Shown here: positions 8,124-16,526 of the stretch, one piece after another | Layout of the letters: each line of letters starts with the position of its first letter | Numbering within the stretch: the first letter of the stretch is position 1 | Assembly: GCA_016721925.1 (NCBI GenBank) | Contig: JADKHE010000003.1 | Span: 248,001 to 312,000 of the forward strand | Length of the DNA: 64,000 nucleotides | DNA from: Candidatus Skiveiella danica | Lineage (GTDB): Bacteria; Pseudomonadota; Gammaproteobacteria; Burkholderiales; Burkholderiaceae_C | Reading direction: 5' to 3' | Position numbers and translations under genes: made by a program | The notes under the pieces: generated by a model | Seen by the model: the letters and a program-made list of their open reading frames with translations, nothing else | What the model was told of the DNA's origin: nothing | The model's database searches: none

Positions 8124-9689
8124 TCACCGACGGACAAACTGACGCAGCTTCAGGCCAGCGGCCCACAGCGCACCGAAATACAGAATGGCGGAGCCTGCGA
8201 TCAGCAGGAACAACAAGCCGATGCGTTGGCCTCGCGCCGCCTGGAGTTGCGTCCAGTGAAAGGCGCTGGATGCCCACATCAGGAACACCGCCAGTAAGGC
8301 ACTCGCGGCCAGGACCTGCAGCCCAAACAGGCCCCAACCCGGCGCCGGCCGGTAACTGCCCTTGCGGCGCAACCCCACCAGCAGCCACGTCGCATTCACG
8401 AGGGCGCCGATGCCAATGGCCAGCGCCAGACCGGCGTGTTGAAAAACGGGAACCAGGGCCAGGTTGAGCAACTGGGTCAACACCAGAACGACAATGGCAA
8501 TCTTGACCGGGGTCCGGATGTCCTGGCTGGCATAGAAACCCGGCGCCAGCACCTTGATCGCGATGAGGCCCAGCAGGCCGGCCCCGTACCCCATCAGCGC
8601 ATGGGTCGTTTGCTGAACGTCGTTGTCGGTGAAGGCGCCGTAATGGTAGAGAACGGCCACCAGGGGCTTGGCGAAAGTCAAGAGGGCCACCGCGCAGGGA
8701 ACCGCCAGCATGACCACCAGGCGCAGCCCCCAGTCCAGCATGGCGGAGTACTTTTCAGCATCATCGGCGGCCTTGGCCGCGGCCAGCTGGGGCGTCAGCA
8801 CCACCCCCAGCGCGACACCCAGCAAGGCCGTGGGGAATTCCATCAGCCGATCCGCGTAGGTCAGCCAACTGACGCTGCCAGGGGTCAGGTGCGAGGCAAT
8901 CTGGGTGTTGATCACGGTGGAAACGTGCGCCACGCTGACGCCCAGCAACGCCGGCATCATCATGGTTGCGATCCGTTGAGTGGCAGGGTCGTCCCAGGCC
9001 TGGCGCAGATGAGCCCAGCGCCAGCCGACGGTCGGCAACAGGGCCAAGCGGCGCAGGGCCAGCATCTGAACGGTCAACTGAAGCACACCACCCAGGATCA
9101 CTCCGCCACCCAGCGCGTAGATGGGCTCAATACCCCGTGTCTCCAGCCATGGTGCGCCCAGCCAGGCCGCCAGGATCATGCACAGATTGAGCAGTACCGG
9201 TGTGGCGGCTGGAACGGCAAACCGTTTCCAGGTATTGAGCACACCAGCGGCCAGCGCGACCATCGACATGAATCCGATGTAGGGGAACATCCAGCGCGTC
9301 ATGACCACCGCCGCCTCAAAACTCCTGGGATCCTGCTGCAGGCCGCTGGCCATGATCCACACCAGCACCGGTGCGCCCAGTACGCCGAGCACGCAGGTCA
9401 GCAACAGCACCCAGGTCAGCACTGTGGCCACATGGTCGATGACCCGCTTGGTCTGCACATCGCCCTGCTGGGTCCGCACACTGGCCAGCACCGGAACGAA
9501 GGCCTGGCTGAATGCACCTTCGGCAAAAAACCGCCGGAACATGTTGGGAATGCGAAAAGCCACATTGAAGGCATCGGTCATGGCACTGGCACCAAACATC
9601 GATGCCACGAGCGTTTCGCGCACCAGCCCCGTAACCCGCGAAGCCAGGGTCAGCACCGAGACGATGGAAGCAGATTTGAAGAGGCTCAC
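8124..9689 (-). CDS. murJ: Lipid II flippase MurJ
   Basis: A 521-residue polytopic membrane protein of the MOP superfamily that moves lipid II to the periplasmic face for peptidoglycan synthesis. The N-terminus shows the family hallmark SRVTGLVRETLVASMFG, followed by RIPNMFRRFFAEGAFSQAF and about 14 hydrophobic segments. The first codon is GTG (9689). It is divergent from rpsT, the arrangement usual in proteobacteria (murJ beside rpsT); the 116-base gap must carry both promoters. Confidence 0.95.
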   Translation of the reverse strand: MSLFKSASIVSVLTLASRVTGLVRETLVASMFGASAMTDAFNVAFRIPNMFRRFFAEGAFSQAFVPVLASVRTQQGDVQTKRVIDHVATVLTWVLLLTCVLGVLGAPVLVWIMASGLQQDPRSFEAAVVMTRWMFPYIGFMSMVALAAGVLNTWKRFAVPAATPVLLNLCMILAAWLGAPWLETRGIEPIYALGGGVILGGVLQLTVQMLALRRLALLPTVGWRWAHLRQAWDDPATQRIATMMMPALLGVSVAHVSTVINTQIASHLTPGSVSWLTYADRLMEFPTALLGVALGVVLTPQLAAAKAADDAEKYSAMLDWGLRLVVMLAVPCAVALLTFAKPLVAVLYHYGAFTDNDVQQTTHALMGYGAGLLGLIAIKVLAPGFYASQDIRTPVKIAIVVLVLTQLLNLALVPVFQHAGLALAIGIGALVNATWLLVGLRRKGSYRPAPGWGLFGLQVLAASALLAVFLMWASSAFHWTQLQAARGQRIGLLFLLIAGSAILYFGALWAAGLKLRQFVRR

Positions 9690-9805
9690 CGGCCCGAGTG
9701 TAGTGCCCCGACCGATCCGGCATCGGGAGCCGGCTCATTTCCGTTCCAACCTGATAGAATGGAGAACTTTGCTGGCATCATCCTCAGACACAAGGAAATA
9801 TCGAA

Positions 9806-10120
9806 ATGGCTTCTACGAAACCCAAGAAAAAGAACCCGCGCCTGGCGTCGGGCCGCAAACGCGCACGTCAGGACGTCAAGCTCAATGCAGCCAATACGTC
9901 TCTGCGCTCCAAATACCGCACCTCGGTGAAGAACGTCGAGAAGGCCGTCGCAGCCGGCGACAAGGCCAAGGCCACCGAGGCTTTCGGCAAGATGCAGTCG
10001 GTGGTCGACACCATCGCCGACAAGGGCATCTTCCACAAGAACAAGGCCGCTCGCGACAAGAGCCGCCTGTCGGCCAAGGTCAAGGCCCTGGCCACCGCTG
10101 CAAACAGCAGCGCCGCCTGA
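9806..10120 (+). CDS. rpsT: 30S ribosomal protein S20
   Basis: A 104-residue, very basic protein that binds 16S rRNA early in small-subunit assembly. The opening ASTKPKKKNPRLASGRKRAR and the later GIFHKNKAARDKSRLSAKVK block are diagnostic of S20. A TAGAAT hexamer at 9755-9760 is a plausible -10 box, and AAGGAAA precedes the ATG. The gene is monocistronic, closed by a strong intrinsic terminator at 10193-10218. Confidence 0.97.
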   Translation: MASTKPKKKNPRLASGRKRARQDVKLNAANTSLRSKYRTSVKNVEKAVAAGDKAKATEAFGKMQSVVDTIADKGIFHKNKAARDKSRLSAKVKALATAANSSAA

Positions 10121-10192
10121 TCAAGGCAGGCAAACAGCCCTGACCGCCTCTGGCGGTCTGCCGTTCTCAACGGGTGCGCTGTCAGCAAGCAG

Positions 10193-10218
10193 AAAAACCG
10201 CCTTCGGGCGGTTTTTTT
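10193..10218 (+). terminator. Intrinsic terminator of rpsT
   Basis: The hairpin pairs ACCGCC with GGCGGT around a stable TTCG tetraloop, flanked by five A on the left and followed by seven T. A weaker GC-rich hairpin (ACCGCC, TCT, GGCGGT) lies about 50 bases before it. Confidence 0.92.
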
Positions 10219-10318
10219 GTGGTCGATGAAAGCCACTATGCCCGGGAATGCGTTTCGCTCAGGGTCCAATCACTTCAGAACGGCACCAACCGGTCGCCGG
10301 CGAACCCGACCTGGGCGA

Positions 10319-10636
10319 TCACTCCGTCAGGGCGTCGGGTTTGGCCCAGGCCTCGAACATCTGGAGTTCGTTGTCCTTGGCGAAGTTCATGCAGAACTCC
10401 CACGCCAGCGGTTCCGCCGATCGCAGATCGGGATGAACGACCACACATTTCACGCCGCCAACCGACGTGGGAATGCACCAAGGTGAATAGCTGAGGTGGC
10501 TGCCCGGACGCACGCCCCCGGGCCGAAACTGGCTCATGACCCCCGCCAGCCGTTCAGCCCAGTCGCTGGGTCGGAAGGTCTTGCCTTCGTGGGTGATACC
10601 CTGGATGAAGACTTCTTTGGCGGTGTTGGAAACCAT
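10319..10636 (-). CDS. DUF3579 domain protein
   Basis: A 105-residue soluble protein of a small uncharacterised family (DUF3579) largely confined to betaproteobacteria. ATG 10636 gives MVSNTAKEVFIQGITHEGKT, the conserved family opening; the longer in-frame extension is Cys-rich and improbable. The body holds FRPSDWAERLAGV and VVHPDLRSAEPLAWEFCMNFAKDN. It always tends to lie between rpsT and argD in Burkholderiales, as here, divergent from argD, but no function is known. It shares a 212-base control region with argD that contains a palindrome (10709-10720). Confidence 0.85.
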   Translation of the reverse strand: MVSNTAKEVFIQGITHEGKTFRPSDWAERLAGVMSQFRPGGVRPGSHLSYSPWCIPTSVGGVKCVVVHPDLRSAEPLAWEFCMNFAKDNELQMFEAWAKPDALTE

Positions 10637-10708
10637 TGGGTAAAGGTACTGGATACACGCCAGCAGGCACGAAGGATCACAACGTGCTGCAACGCAGCAA
10701 TCATTGTA

Positions 10709-10720
10709 TCTTATATAAGA
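10709..10720. promoter_or_regulatory. TCTTATATAAGA palindrome between DUF3579 and argD
   Basis: A perfect 12-bp palindrome, followed by CTTC, sits in the divergent intergenic region 140 bases before argD and 73 bases before the DUF3579 gene. Two near-copies occur before aceA (36196-36237). The shared extended form is TCTTATATAAGAC. It could be an operator for a dimeric regulator, or partly a -10 element. Confidence 0.5.
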
Positions 10721-10848
10721 CTTCAGGCCCATCGGATTGCGCATCGCTGTCATGCGCAATCGTCAGCAAACCCCTGCAGGCTCTGAGCCTAAAATCGGCT
10801 CCTGACGGCCCCGGTTATTGCAGGGCCGCTTTGTTTTCAGGAGACCCC

Positions 10849-12045
10849 ATGACCGCGTTCATCGAAGCCGCTTCGCCCCACACCATGAATACCTATGGCC
10901 GCCTGCCCATTGCGCTGAGTCATGGCCAGGGCTGCCGCGTCTGGGACATCAACGGCAAACCCTACCTGGACGCTCTCGGCGGCATCGCCGTCAACACCCT
11001 GGGCCATAACCACCCCAAACTGGTGCCTGCGCTGCAGGACCAGATCGGCAAGATCATCCACAGTTGCAACTACTACCATGTGCCCAACCAGGAGAAGCTG
11101 GCCGAGAAACTGGTTGAGCTGTCCGGGCTGACCAACGTGTTCTTCTGCAGCACTGGCCTGGAAGCCAACGAAGCGGCCTTGAAGCTTGCGCGCAAATTCG
11201 GCCACGACAAGGGCATCGAAAAGCCGGAGATCGTTGTGTATGAAAAGGCCTTCCACGGCCGCAGCATCGCAACCTTGAGCGCCACCGGCAATGAAAAGGT
11301 GCAAAAGGGCTTCGGCCCCCTGGTCGAAGGCTTCATTCGGGTGCCCCTCAACGACGTTGAAGCGCTGAAGAAAGCCACCGAAGGCAACCCCAACGTGGTC
11401 GCCGTGTTCCTTGAGACCATTCAGGGTGAAGGTGGCGTCAATCCGATGCGCATCGACTATCTGCAACAGGTGCGCCAGTTGTGCGACGAACGCGACTGGC
11501 TGCTGATGATCGATGAGGTGCAGTGCGGCATGGGCCGCACCGGCAAGTGGTTCGCCCACCAGTGGGCCGGCATCAAGCCCGACGTCATGCCGCTGGCCAA
11601 GGGACTGGGGTCGGGTGTGCCCGTTGGCGCTGTCGTGGCGGGCCCCAGAGCGGCGAACATTTTCCAGCCGGGCAACCATGGCACCACGTTCGGTGGCAAC
11701 CCTCTGGCGATGCGTGCAGGGGTGGAAACGATTCGCATCATGGAAGAAGACGGCTTGTTGGAGAGCGCGGCTAGGGTGGGCGCGCACCTGAAAGGCGCCC
11801 TGGAGCGCGCGCTCGAGCATCAGCCCGGCGTCAAGGAAATACGTGGCCAAGGCTTGATGATCGGCGTGGAACTGAACAAGCCCTGCGGCGCGTTGACGCA
11901 GCGTGCGGCTGACAAGGGCCTTCTCATCAGCGTCACGGCGGACAGCGTAATTCGCCTGGTGCCGCCACTGATCATGACCAGCGCCGAGGCCGACGAGGTG
12001 GTGGCCATTCTGGTGCCGCTGATCCAGCAGTTTCTCGCGGAGTGA
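10849..12045 (+). CDS. argD: Acetylornithine aminotransferase
   Basis: A 398-residue class III PLP aminotransferase that converts N-acetylglutamate semialdehyde to N-acetylornithine in arginine synthesis. The PLP lysine is Lys251 in LAKGLGSGVP, preceded by the DEVQCGMGRTGKWFA block. The SNYYHVPNQEKLAEKL segment is typical of ArgD. ATG 10849 is preceded by CAGGAG. The gene is six bases before argF and forms one transcript with it. Class III paralogues such as ornithine or succinylornithine aminotransferases are close, but the argF neighbour supports ArgD. Confidence 0.95.
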   Translation: MTAFIEAASPHTMNTYGRLPIALSHGQGCRVWDINGKPYLDALGGIAVNTLGHNHPKLVPALQDQIGKIIHSCNYYHVPNQEKLAEKLVELSGLTNVFFCSTGLEANEAALKLARKFGHDKGIEKPEIVVYEKAFHGRSIATLSATGNEKVQKGFGPLVEGFIRVPLNDVEALKKATEGNPNVVAVFLETIQGEGGVNPMRIDYLQQVRQLCDERDWLLMIDEVQCGMGRTGKWFAHQWAGIKPDVMPLAKGLGSGVPVGAVVAGPRAANIFQPGNHGTTFGGNPLAMRAGVETIRIMEEDGLLESAARVGAHLKGALERALEHQPGVKEIRGQGLMIGVELNKPCGALTQRAADKGLLISVTADSVIRLVPPLIMTSAEADEVVAILVPLIQQFLAE

Positions 12046-12051
12046 CCGACC

Positions 12052-12966
12052 ATGGTTTTGAAGCACTACCTTCAGTTCACCGACCTCGACGCGGGTGAGT
12101 ACGCCTACCTTTTCGAGCGCGCCGCACTGATCAAGCGCAAGTTCAAGGCCTACGAGAAACACCACACGCTGGCCGACCGCACGCTGGCCATGATCTTCGA
12201 GAAGGCCTCGACCCGCACCCGTGTCAGCTTTGAGGCCGGCATGTACCAGTTGGGCGGATCGGTGGTGCACCTGACCACCGGCGACAGCCAGCTCGGCAGG
12301 GCCGAGCCGATCGACGACAGTGCCCGGGTGATCAGCCGCATGGTGGACCTGGTGATGATCCGAACCTACGGTCAGGACAAGATCGAGAAATTCGCAAGGT
12401 ACTCACGGGTCCCCGTGATCAACGGCCTGACCAACGAGTTTCATCCGTGCCAGATCCTGGCGGACATCTTCACGTTCATCGAGCATCGCGGAAGCATCAA
12501 GGGCAAGACCGTGGCCTGGGTCGGCGACGGCAACAACATGGCCAACACCTGGCTGCAGGCGGCCGAGTTGTTGGATTTCACGGTGCATGTCAGTACGCCC
12601 GGCGGCTACGAGGTAGACCAGGCCGTCGCTGGGATTCGAAGTGCAAACAGCTACAAGGTATTCAGCAATCCCATGGACGCCTGCAGCGGGGCCGATCTGG
12701 TGACCACCGACGTATGGACCAGCATGGGATTTGAAGCCGAGAACGAAGCGCGAAAAAAGGCCTTCGCCGACTGGTGCGTTGATTCCGAGATGATGCGCAG
12801 CGCGAAACCCGACGCGCTTTTCATGCACTGCCTGCCGGCCCACCGCGGCGAGGAAGTCGAAGCGGACGTGATCGACGGCCCCCAGTCCGTTGTCTGGGAC
12901 GAGGCCGAGAACCGCATGCACGTGCAGAAGGCACTGATGGAGTACCTGCTGCTCGGCAAACTCTGA
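12052..12966 (+). CDS. argF: Ornithine carbamoyltransferase
   Basis: A 304-residue anabolic OTCase forming citrulline from ornithine and carbamoyl phosphate. The carbamoyl-phosphate loop STRTR is at residues 53-57, HPCQ begins at His131 and the ornithine-binding HCLPAHRGEE contains Cys260. All key residues are present. It follows argD by six bases, and its TGA shares one base with the ATG of the next gene, so all three are translationally linked. Confidence 0.97.
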   Translation: MVLKHYLQFTDLDAGEYAYLFERAALIKRKFKAYEKHHTLADRTLAMIFEKASTRTRVSFEAGMYQLGGSVVHLTTGDSQLGRAEPIDDSARVISRMVDLVMIRTYGQDKIEKFARYSRVPVINGLTNEFHPCQILADIFTFIEHRGSIKGKTVAWVGDGNNMANTWLQAAELLDFTVHVSTPGGYEVDQAVAGIRSANSYKVFSNPMDACSGADLVTTDVWTSMGFEAENEARKKAFADWCVDSEMMRSAKPDALFMHCLPAHRGEEVEADVIDGPQSVVWDEAENRMHVQKALMEYLLLGKL

Positions 12967-13283
12967 TGTCCGCCTGCACCACCTGCGGCGCCTGCTGCGC
13001 GAGCTTTCGCGTGGACTTTGCGGTGCAGGAGCTCGACGACAGGGGCGGTAGCGTCCCGGCGGGGCTGGCAGACGAAGTCACCAGCACAATCTGCCGTATG
13101 CGCGGCACGGACCATCTTCCCAGCCGCTGTGCGGCGCTGACGGGCCAGATCGGCCGCAACGTGGCTTGCGGCATCTATGAATGGCGGCCGTCACCTTGTC
13201 GGGAGTTTTCCGAAGGTGAAGCAGCGTGCGACAAGGCTCGCGCACGACACGGGTTGCCCCCCTGGAACGCTCAATCCGCGTGA
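12966..13283 (+). CDS. YkgJ-type cysteine cluster protein
   Basis: A 105-residue protein of the YkgJ/CxxCxxCC family. The cysteine cluster CTTCGACC is at residues 4-11, with further Cys in ICRM, RCAAL, ACGIYEWRPSPCREF and CDKAR, the spacing expected for a bound metal or Fe-S cluster. Family function is not settled. It starts on the last base of the argF stop (TGATG), so it is co-translated with the arginine genes, and its 3' end overlaps the convergent small membrane protein by 13 bases. Confidence 0.85.
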   Translation: MSACTTCGACCASFRVDFAVQELDDRGGSVPAGLADEVTSTICRMRGTDHLPSRCAALTGQIGRNVACGIYEWRPSPCREFSEGEAACDKARARHGLPPWNAQSA

Positions 13284-13513
13284 TGCCGGCTCGTTGAACG
13301 GGGCTGCCAGTGAACGGGTTGAACACCGCCGGACTTTGTCGCAGGCGGGTCATCACACCCACCGCAGCTGTTGCACGCGCCGCAGGCGCGTTTCTCACCC
13401 AGCGCCGGATGAATCCGGCCCAGACGGCGGCGCAAGCCCGAGGGCAGCCAGTACCACAGAGCATAGGCTGCAGCTGCCAGCACGATCACACCCACGATCC
13501 ACTGTTGTGTCAT
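13271..13513 (-). CDS. Small Cys-rich single-pass membrane protein of the feo locus
   Basis: An 80-residue protein with one N-terminal membrane helix (about residues 6-26), then a basic stretch GLRRRLGR, then a cysteine knot CGACNSCGGC (about 45-54) and a polar tail. The ATG is two bases away from the feoB stop, so it is the third gene of feoAB. The design matches FeoB-associated Cys-rich proteins found after feoB in many bacteria (a DUF6587-like family here, from memory). The cysteines could bind iron or an Fe-S cluster. It stands in the place of FeoC but lacks a winged-helix look. Confidence 0.75.
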   Translation of the reverse strand: MTQQWIVGVIVLAAAAYALWYWLPSGLRRRLGRIHPALGEKRACGACNSCGGCDDPPATKSGGVQPVHWQPRSTSRHHAD

Positions 13514-13514
13514 C

Positions 13515-15419
13515 TCAACCGCCTCCGCCCATCAGGGCCAACCGGTAAGTGATGAAGCTTGCCGCGTAAGCCAGGGCGAACAGATAGGCCGCCATCATCA
13601 TCGGATATGTCCAACTGTTGGTTTCGCGCCGCACGGCCACCAGCGTGGAAATACACTGCGGCGCAAACACATACCAGGTCAGCAATGAAAGAGCCGTGGC
13701 GAGCGACCAGCTCTGGCCGATGAGAACCCCGAGTTGGGAGGCAACGTCGGGACCCGTCGCCGACAGTGCGTAAACCGTGCCCAGCGCGCCGACTGCAACC
13801 TCGCGCGCGGCCATGCCGGGCACCAGCGCAATCGCGATCTGCCAGTTGAAGCCGATCGGCGCAAAGACGACCTCCAGGCCGCGCCCGATCTGACCGGCCA
13901 GGCTGTACTGGATCGCCGGCCCGGTTGCGCCAACCGGCGGCCCCGGAAACGTCGACAGAAACCACAACAGCACCATCAGCGCCAGGATGATGCCGCCAAC
14001 CCGCTTGAGGAAAATGACCGCGCGCTCGTACAGCCCCAGCGAAAGATTGCGCAGGCTCGGCCAGCGGTACGAAGGCAGTTCCATCAGCAGCGGGGTGGGT
14101 CGAGCGTCTGAGCGCAGGCGCATGAAGGCCGCCGCCACGGCCATCGCACCGAGAATCCCTGCCAGATAAAGACCAAACAGCACCAGCCCTTGCAGATTGA
14201 ATACCCCCCAGACCGTGCGCGCTGGAATGAAGGCACCGATCAGCAGTGCGTACACCGGCAGCCGCGCCGAGCAGGTCATCAGCGGCGCAATCATGATCGT
14301 GACCAGCCGGTCACGCCAGTGGCTGATGGTCCGGGTGGCCATCACACCGGGAATGGCACAGGCGAAGCTGGACAGCAATGGAATGAACGAGCGCCCCGAC
14401 AGGCCAACCGTCCCCATGACCCGGTCCAGCAGGAACGCCGCGCGCGGTAGGTAGCCTGAATCCTCCAGGGCGATGATGAAGAAGAAAAGGATCAGGATCT
14501 GGGGTAAAAACACCAGCACGCCGCCGGTGCCGGCCAGGATGCCGTCCACCAACAGACTCTGCAGAACGCCTGGCGGCAGGCCGGACCGGACCAGGTTGCC
14601 CAGCGCATCCACGCCCGCCTTGATCCACTCCATGGGCACAGTGGCCAGGCTGAACACCGCTTGGAACATCAGGAACAGCGTCAAGGCCAGCAACAGCATT
14701 CCCCACAGAGGGTGCAACACGATGCGGTCGATGGCGTCGTCGGTGTGCAGACTGTCCGCCGGCTCATTCACGGCCACCGCCAGAATGCGCCGCACCTCCT
14801 GCTGGGTCGCAATCACCTGCGCCACGTCCGACGCATGCCAGGGTGGCGACGTCGAGGCGGCGGCCAGATGGCCGGCAGTACCTGCGGGGTCGGCCAGGTC
14901 CAGAAACGCCAGCAATTCCTGCGCCCCATCGTGCCGTACGCCGACGGTCTCCAGCACAGGCATGGCCAGTTCCCGCGACAGCAGGCCCCGGTCGACCACG
15001 ATGCCTTCCCGGACCGCCATGTCACTCATGTTGAGTGTCAGGACCATGGGCAGGCCCAGTGCCCGCGCCTCCAGCACCAGGCGAAGGTTAAGCTTGAGGT
15101 TGGTGGCATCGACCACGCACACGAGCAGGTCCGGCATTGGCTCATGGGCGCGCCGGCCGGTCACGACGTCACGGGTCACGGCCTCGTCTGCGCTCAGCGG
15201 ATTGAGGCTGTAGGCGCCGGGCAGGTCCAGCACCAGAACGCGACGCCCGGAGGCCGTCTGCAAGTGCCCTTCCTTGCGCTCCACGGTCACCCCTGCATAG
15301 TTGGCAACCTTCTGCCGGCTGCCCGTCAGCAGGTTGAAGAGCGCGGTCTTGCCGCAATTGGGATTGCCCAGCAAGGCAACGCGCAAGGGCGCGGTGATAG
15401 CGCTGTGCGCCGCGTTCAC
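13515..15419 (-). CDS. feoB: Ferrous iron transporter FeoB
   Basis: A 634-residue inner-membrane Fe(II) transporter. The N-terminal G domain has the P-loop GNPNCGKT (18-25), then a helical spacer. The membrane part holds the two gate regions: EDSGYLPRAAFLLDR leading to SSFACAIPGVMATRTI, and MIAPLMTCSARLPVYALLIG. It is shorter than the 770-residue E. coli protein but typical of betaproteobacterial FeoB. The start is GTG overlapping the feoA stop (GTGA), giving tight coupling. Iron control is expected from the Fur-like box upstream of feoA. Confidence 0.96.
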   Translation of the reverse strand: MNAAHSAITAPLRVALLGNPNCGKTALFNLLTGSRQKVANYAGVTVERKEGHLQTASGRRVLVLDLPGAYSLNPLSADEAVTRDVVTGRRAHEPMPDLLVCVVDATNLKLNLRLVLEARALGLPMVLTLNMSDMAVREGIVVDRGLLSRELAMPVLETVGVRHDGAQELLAFLDLADPAGTAGHLAAASTSPPWHASDVAQVIATQQEVRRILAVAVNEPADSLHTDDAIDRIVLHPLWGMLLLALTLFLMFQAVFSLATVPMEWIKAGVDALGNLVRSGLPPGVLQSLLVDGILAGTGGVLVFLPQILILFFFIIALEDSGYLPRAAFLLDRVMGTVGLSGRSFIPLLSSFACAIPGVMATRTISHWRDRLVTIMIAPLMTCSARLPVYALLIGAFIPARTVWGVFNLQGLVLFGLYLAGILGAMAVAAAFMRLRSDARPTPLLMELPSYRWPSLRNLSLGLYERAVIFLKRVGGIILALMVLLWFLSTFPGPPVGATGPAIQYSLAGQIGRGLEVVFAPIGFNWQIAIALVPGMAAREVAVGALGTVYALSATGPDVASQLGVLIGQSWSLATALSLLTWYVFAPQCISTLVAVRRETNSWTYPMMMAAYLFALAYAASFITYRLALMGGGG

Positions 15420-15739
15420 TCGGCACCCCTTGCCAGCGTCGGTTCGGGCACCACGCGAATCAGCGCGGCCTCGTATCTTCGCAGCGCGAATGTGGTGTGG
15501 CCGATGCGAACCGCGAGCGGATCATGGGCGGGGAAGCCTTGGGCAATCACGCAAACACGCTCACCAGGAAGGAATCCGATCTCCAGCAGGCGCAGTACGA
15601 GTTCGCGCTCGTCAGCGTCGGCAGCGTCAACCAGGCGCGCGACCCTCGCCCCCACGAGACGCGGTAGTTCGTCAAGCCCCATATCGGGCCCGTGATAGTT
15701 CACGTCGGGTTTTTGAAAATCGGCAGACATACCGGGCAT
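15416..15739 (-). CDS. feoA: FeoA, ferrous iron transport accessory protein
   Basis: A small SH3-like protein that interacts with FeoB at the membrane. The family core runs from LDELPRLVGARVARL through LLEIGFLPGERVCVIAQG to PLAVRIGHTTFALRRYEA, with the usual Gly and Arg positions. Three starts are possible: ATG 15739 (107 residues), 15730, or 15682, where MGLDELPRL begins like most FeoA proteins. The Fur-like box lies only 6 bases before 15739, so the internal start at 15682 may be the real one because it leaves room for a leader. No good ribosome site marks the outer starts. Confidence 0.88.
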   Translation of the reverse strand: MPGMSADFQKPDVNYHGPDMGLDELPRLVGARVARLVDAADADERELVLRLLEIGFLPGERVCVIAQGFPAHDPLAVRIGHTTFALRRYEAALIRVVPEPTLARGAE

Positions 15740-15744
15740 TAAAT

Positions 15745-15763
15745 GATAACGATTCTCATTCTA
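15745..15763. promoter_or_regulatory. Fur-like box upstream of feoA
   Basis: The sequence GATAACGATTCTCATTCTA agrees with the 19-bp Fur consensus GATAATGATAATCATTATC at 14 of 19 positions, including both ATCATT-like cores. It lies directly upstream of feoA and in the shared region with kynB, whose gene starts 84 bases away. Repression of feoAB by iron-loaded Fur is the expected role; an effect on kynBUA is possible but not indicated. Confidence 0.8.
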
Positions 15764-15846
15764 CGCCATCAGCCAATCATTGAATTTTGGTCGATGTTGG
15801 AAATAACCGACACCACGAATCCATAACGCCGCTAACTTCCAGAGCC

Positions 15847-16476
15847 ATGAAAATGCTCTGGGACATCTCCCCACCCGTCCAGCCCGGCTCCCCGGTCTTC
15901 CCTGGCGACACGCCCTATCAGCAGCAATGGGCGGCCACGCTGGGACCAGGATGCCCGGTCAACGTCGGCACACTGACCTTGTCGCCCCATGTCGGCGCGC
16001 ACGCAGACGCCCCGCTCCACTACGACCCGACGGGAGCCAGCGTCGGCGAACTGGACCTGGCACCCTACCTCGGTCCGTGCCGCGTGATTCATGCCATCGG
16101 CGTGGGGCCGCTGATCGAGTGGTCGCACCTGGCCCACGCCATCGGCCAACTGCCACCGCGTGTGCTGGTCCGGACATACGCGCGCATGCCGGTGGACCGC
16201 TGGGACCCTGATCTGGCGGCCTTTGCACCGCAGACCATCGAGCGCCTGGCTGCGCTGGGCGTGCTGCTGGTTGGCATCGACACCGCCAGCATCGACCCCG
16301 CTGGCAGCAAGACCCTCGACAGCCACCAGGTGATCCGGCGCCTGAACCTGCGCGTGCTGGAAAACCTGGTGCTCGACGACGTTCCCGAGGGCGACTACGA
16401 ACTGATCGCCCTGCCACTGAAGCTGATGACCTCCGACGCCAGCCCGGTGCGCGCCGTGCTGCGCGAATTGCCCTGA
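15847..16476 (+). CDS. kynB: Kynurenine formamidase
   Basis: A 209-residue metal-dependent arylformamidase that hydrolyses N-formylkynurenine to kynurenine and formate. The metal-binding motif HVGAHADAP (His-x3-His-x-Asp) is clear near residues 47-55, after VFPGDTPYQQQW. Further conserved blocks are GIDTASIDP and LENLVLDDVPEGDYELIALPLKL. ATG 15847 (MKMLWDIS) is chosen because KynB is 209-213 residues long; a longer in-frame extension lacks support. First gene of kynBUA. Confidence 0.94.
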   Translation: MKMLWDISPPVQPGSPVFPGDTPYQQQWAATLGPGCPVNVGTLTLSPHVGAHADAPLHYDPTGASVGELDLAPYLGPCRVIHAIGVGPLIEWSHLAHAIGQLPPRVLVRTYARMPVDRWDPDLAAFAPQTIERLAALGVLLVGIDTASIDPAGSKTLDSHQVIRRLNLRVLENLVLDDVPEGDYELIALPLKLMTSDASPVRAVLRELP

Positions 16477-16526
16477 TTACTGCCTGACGCTCGAACTCCT
16501 GAACTACCCACCCCTGCCCCATTGCC

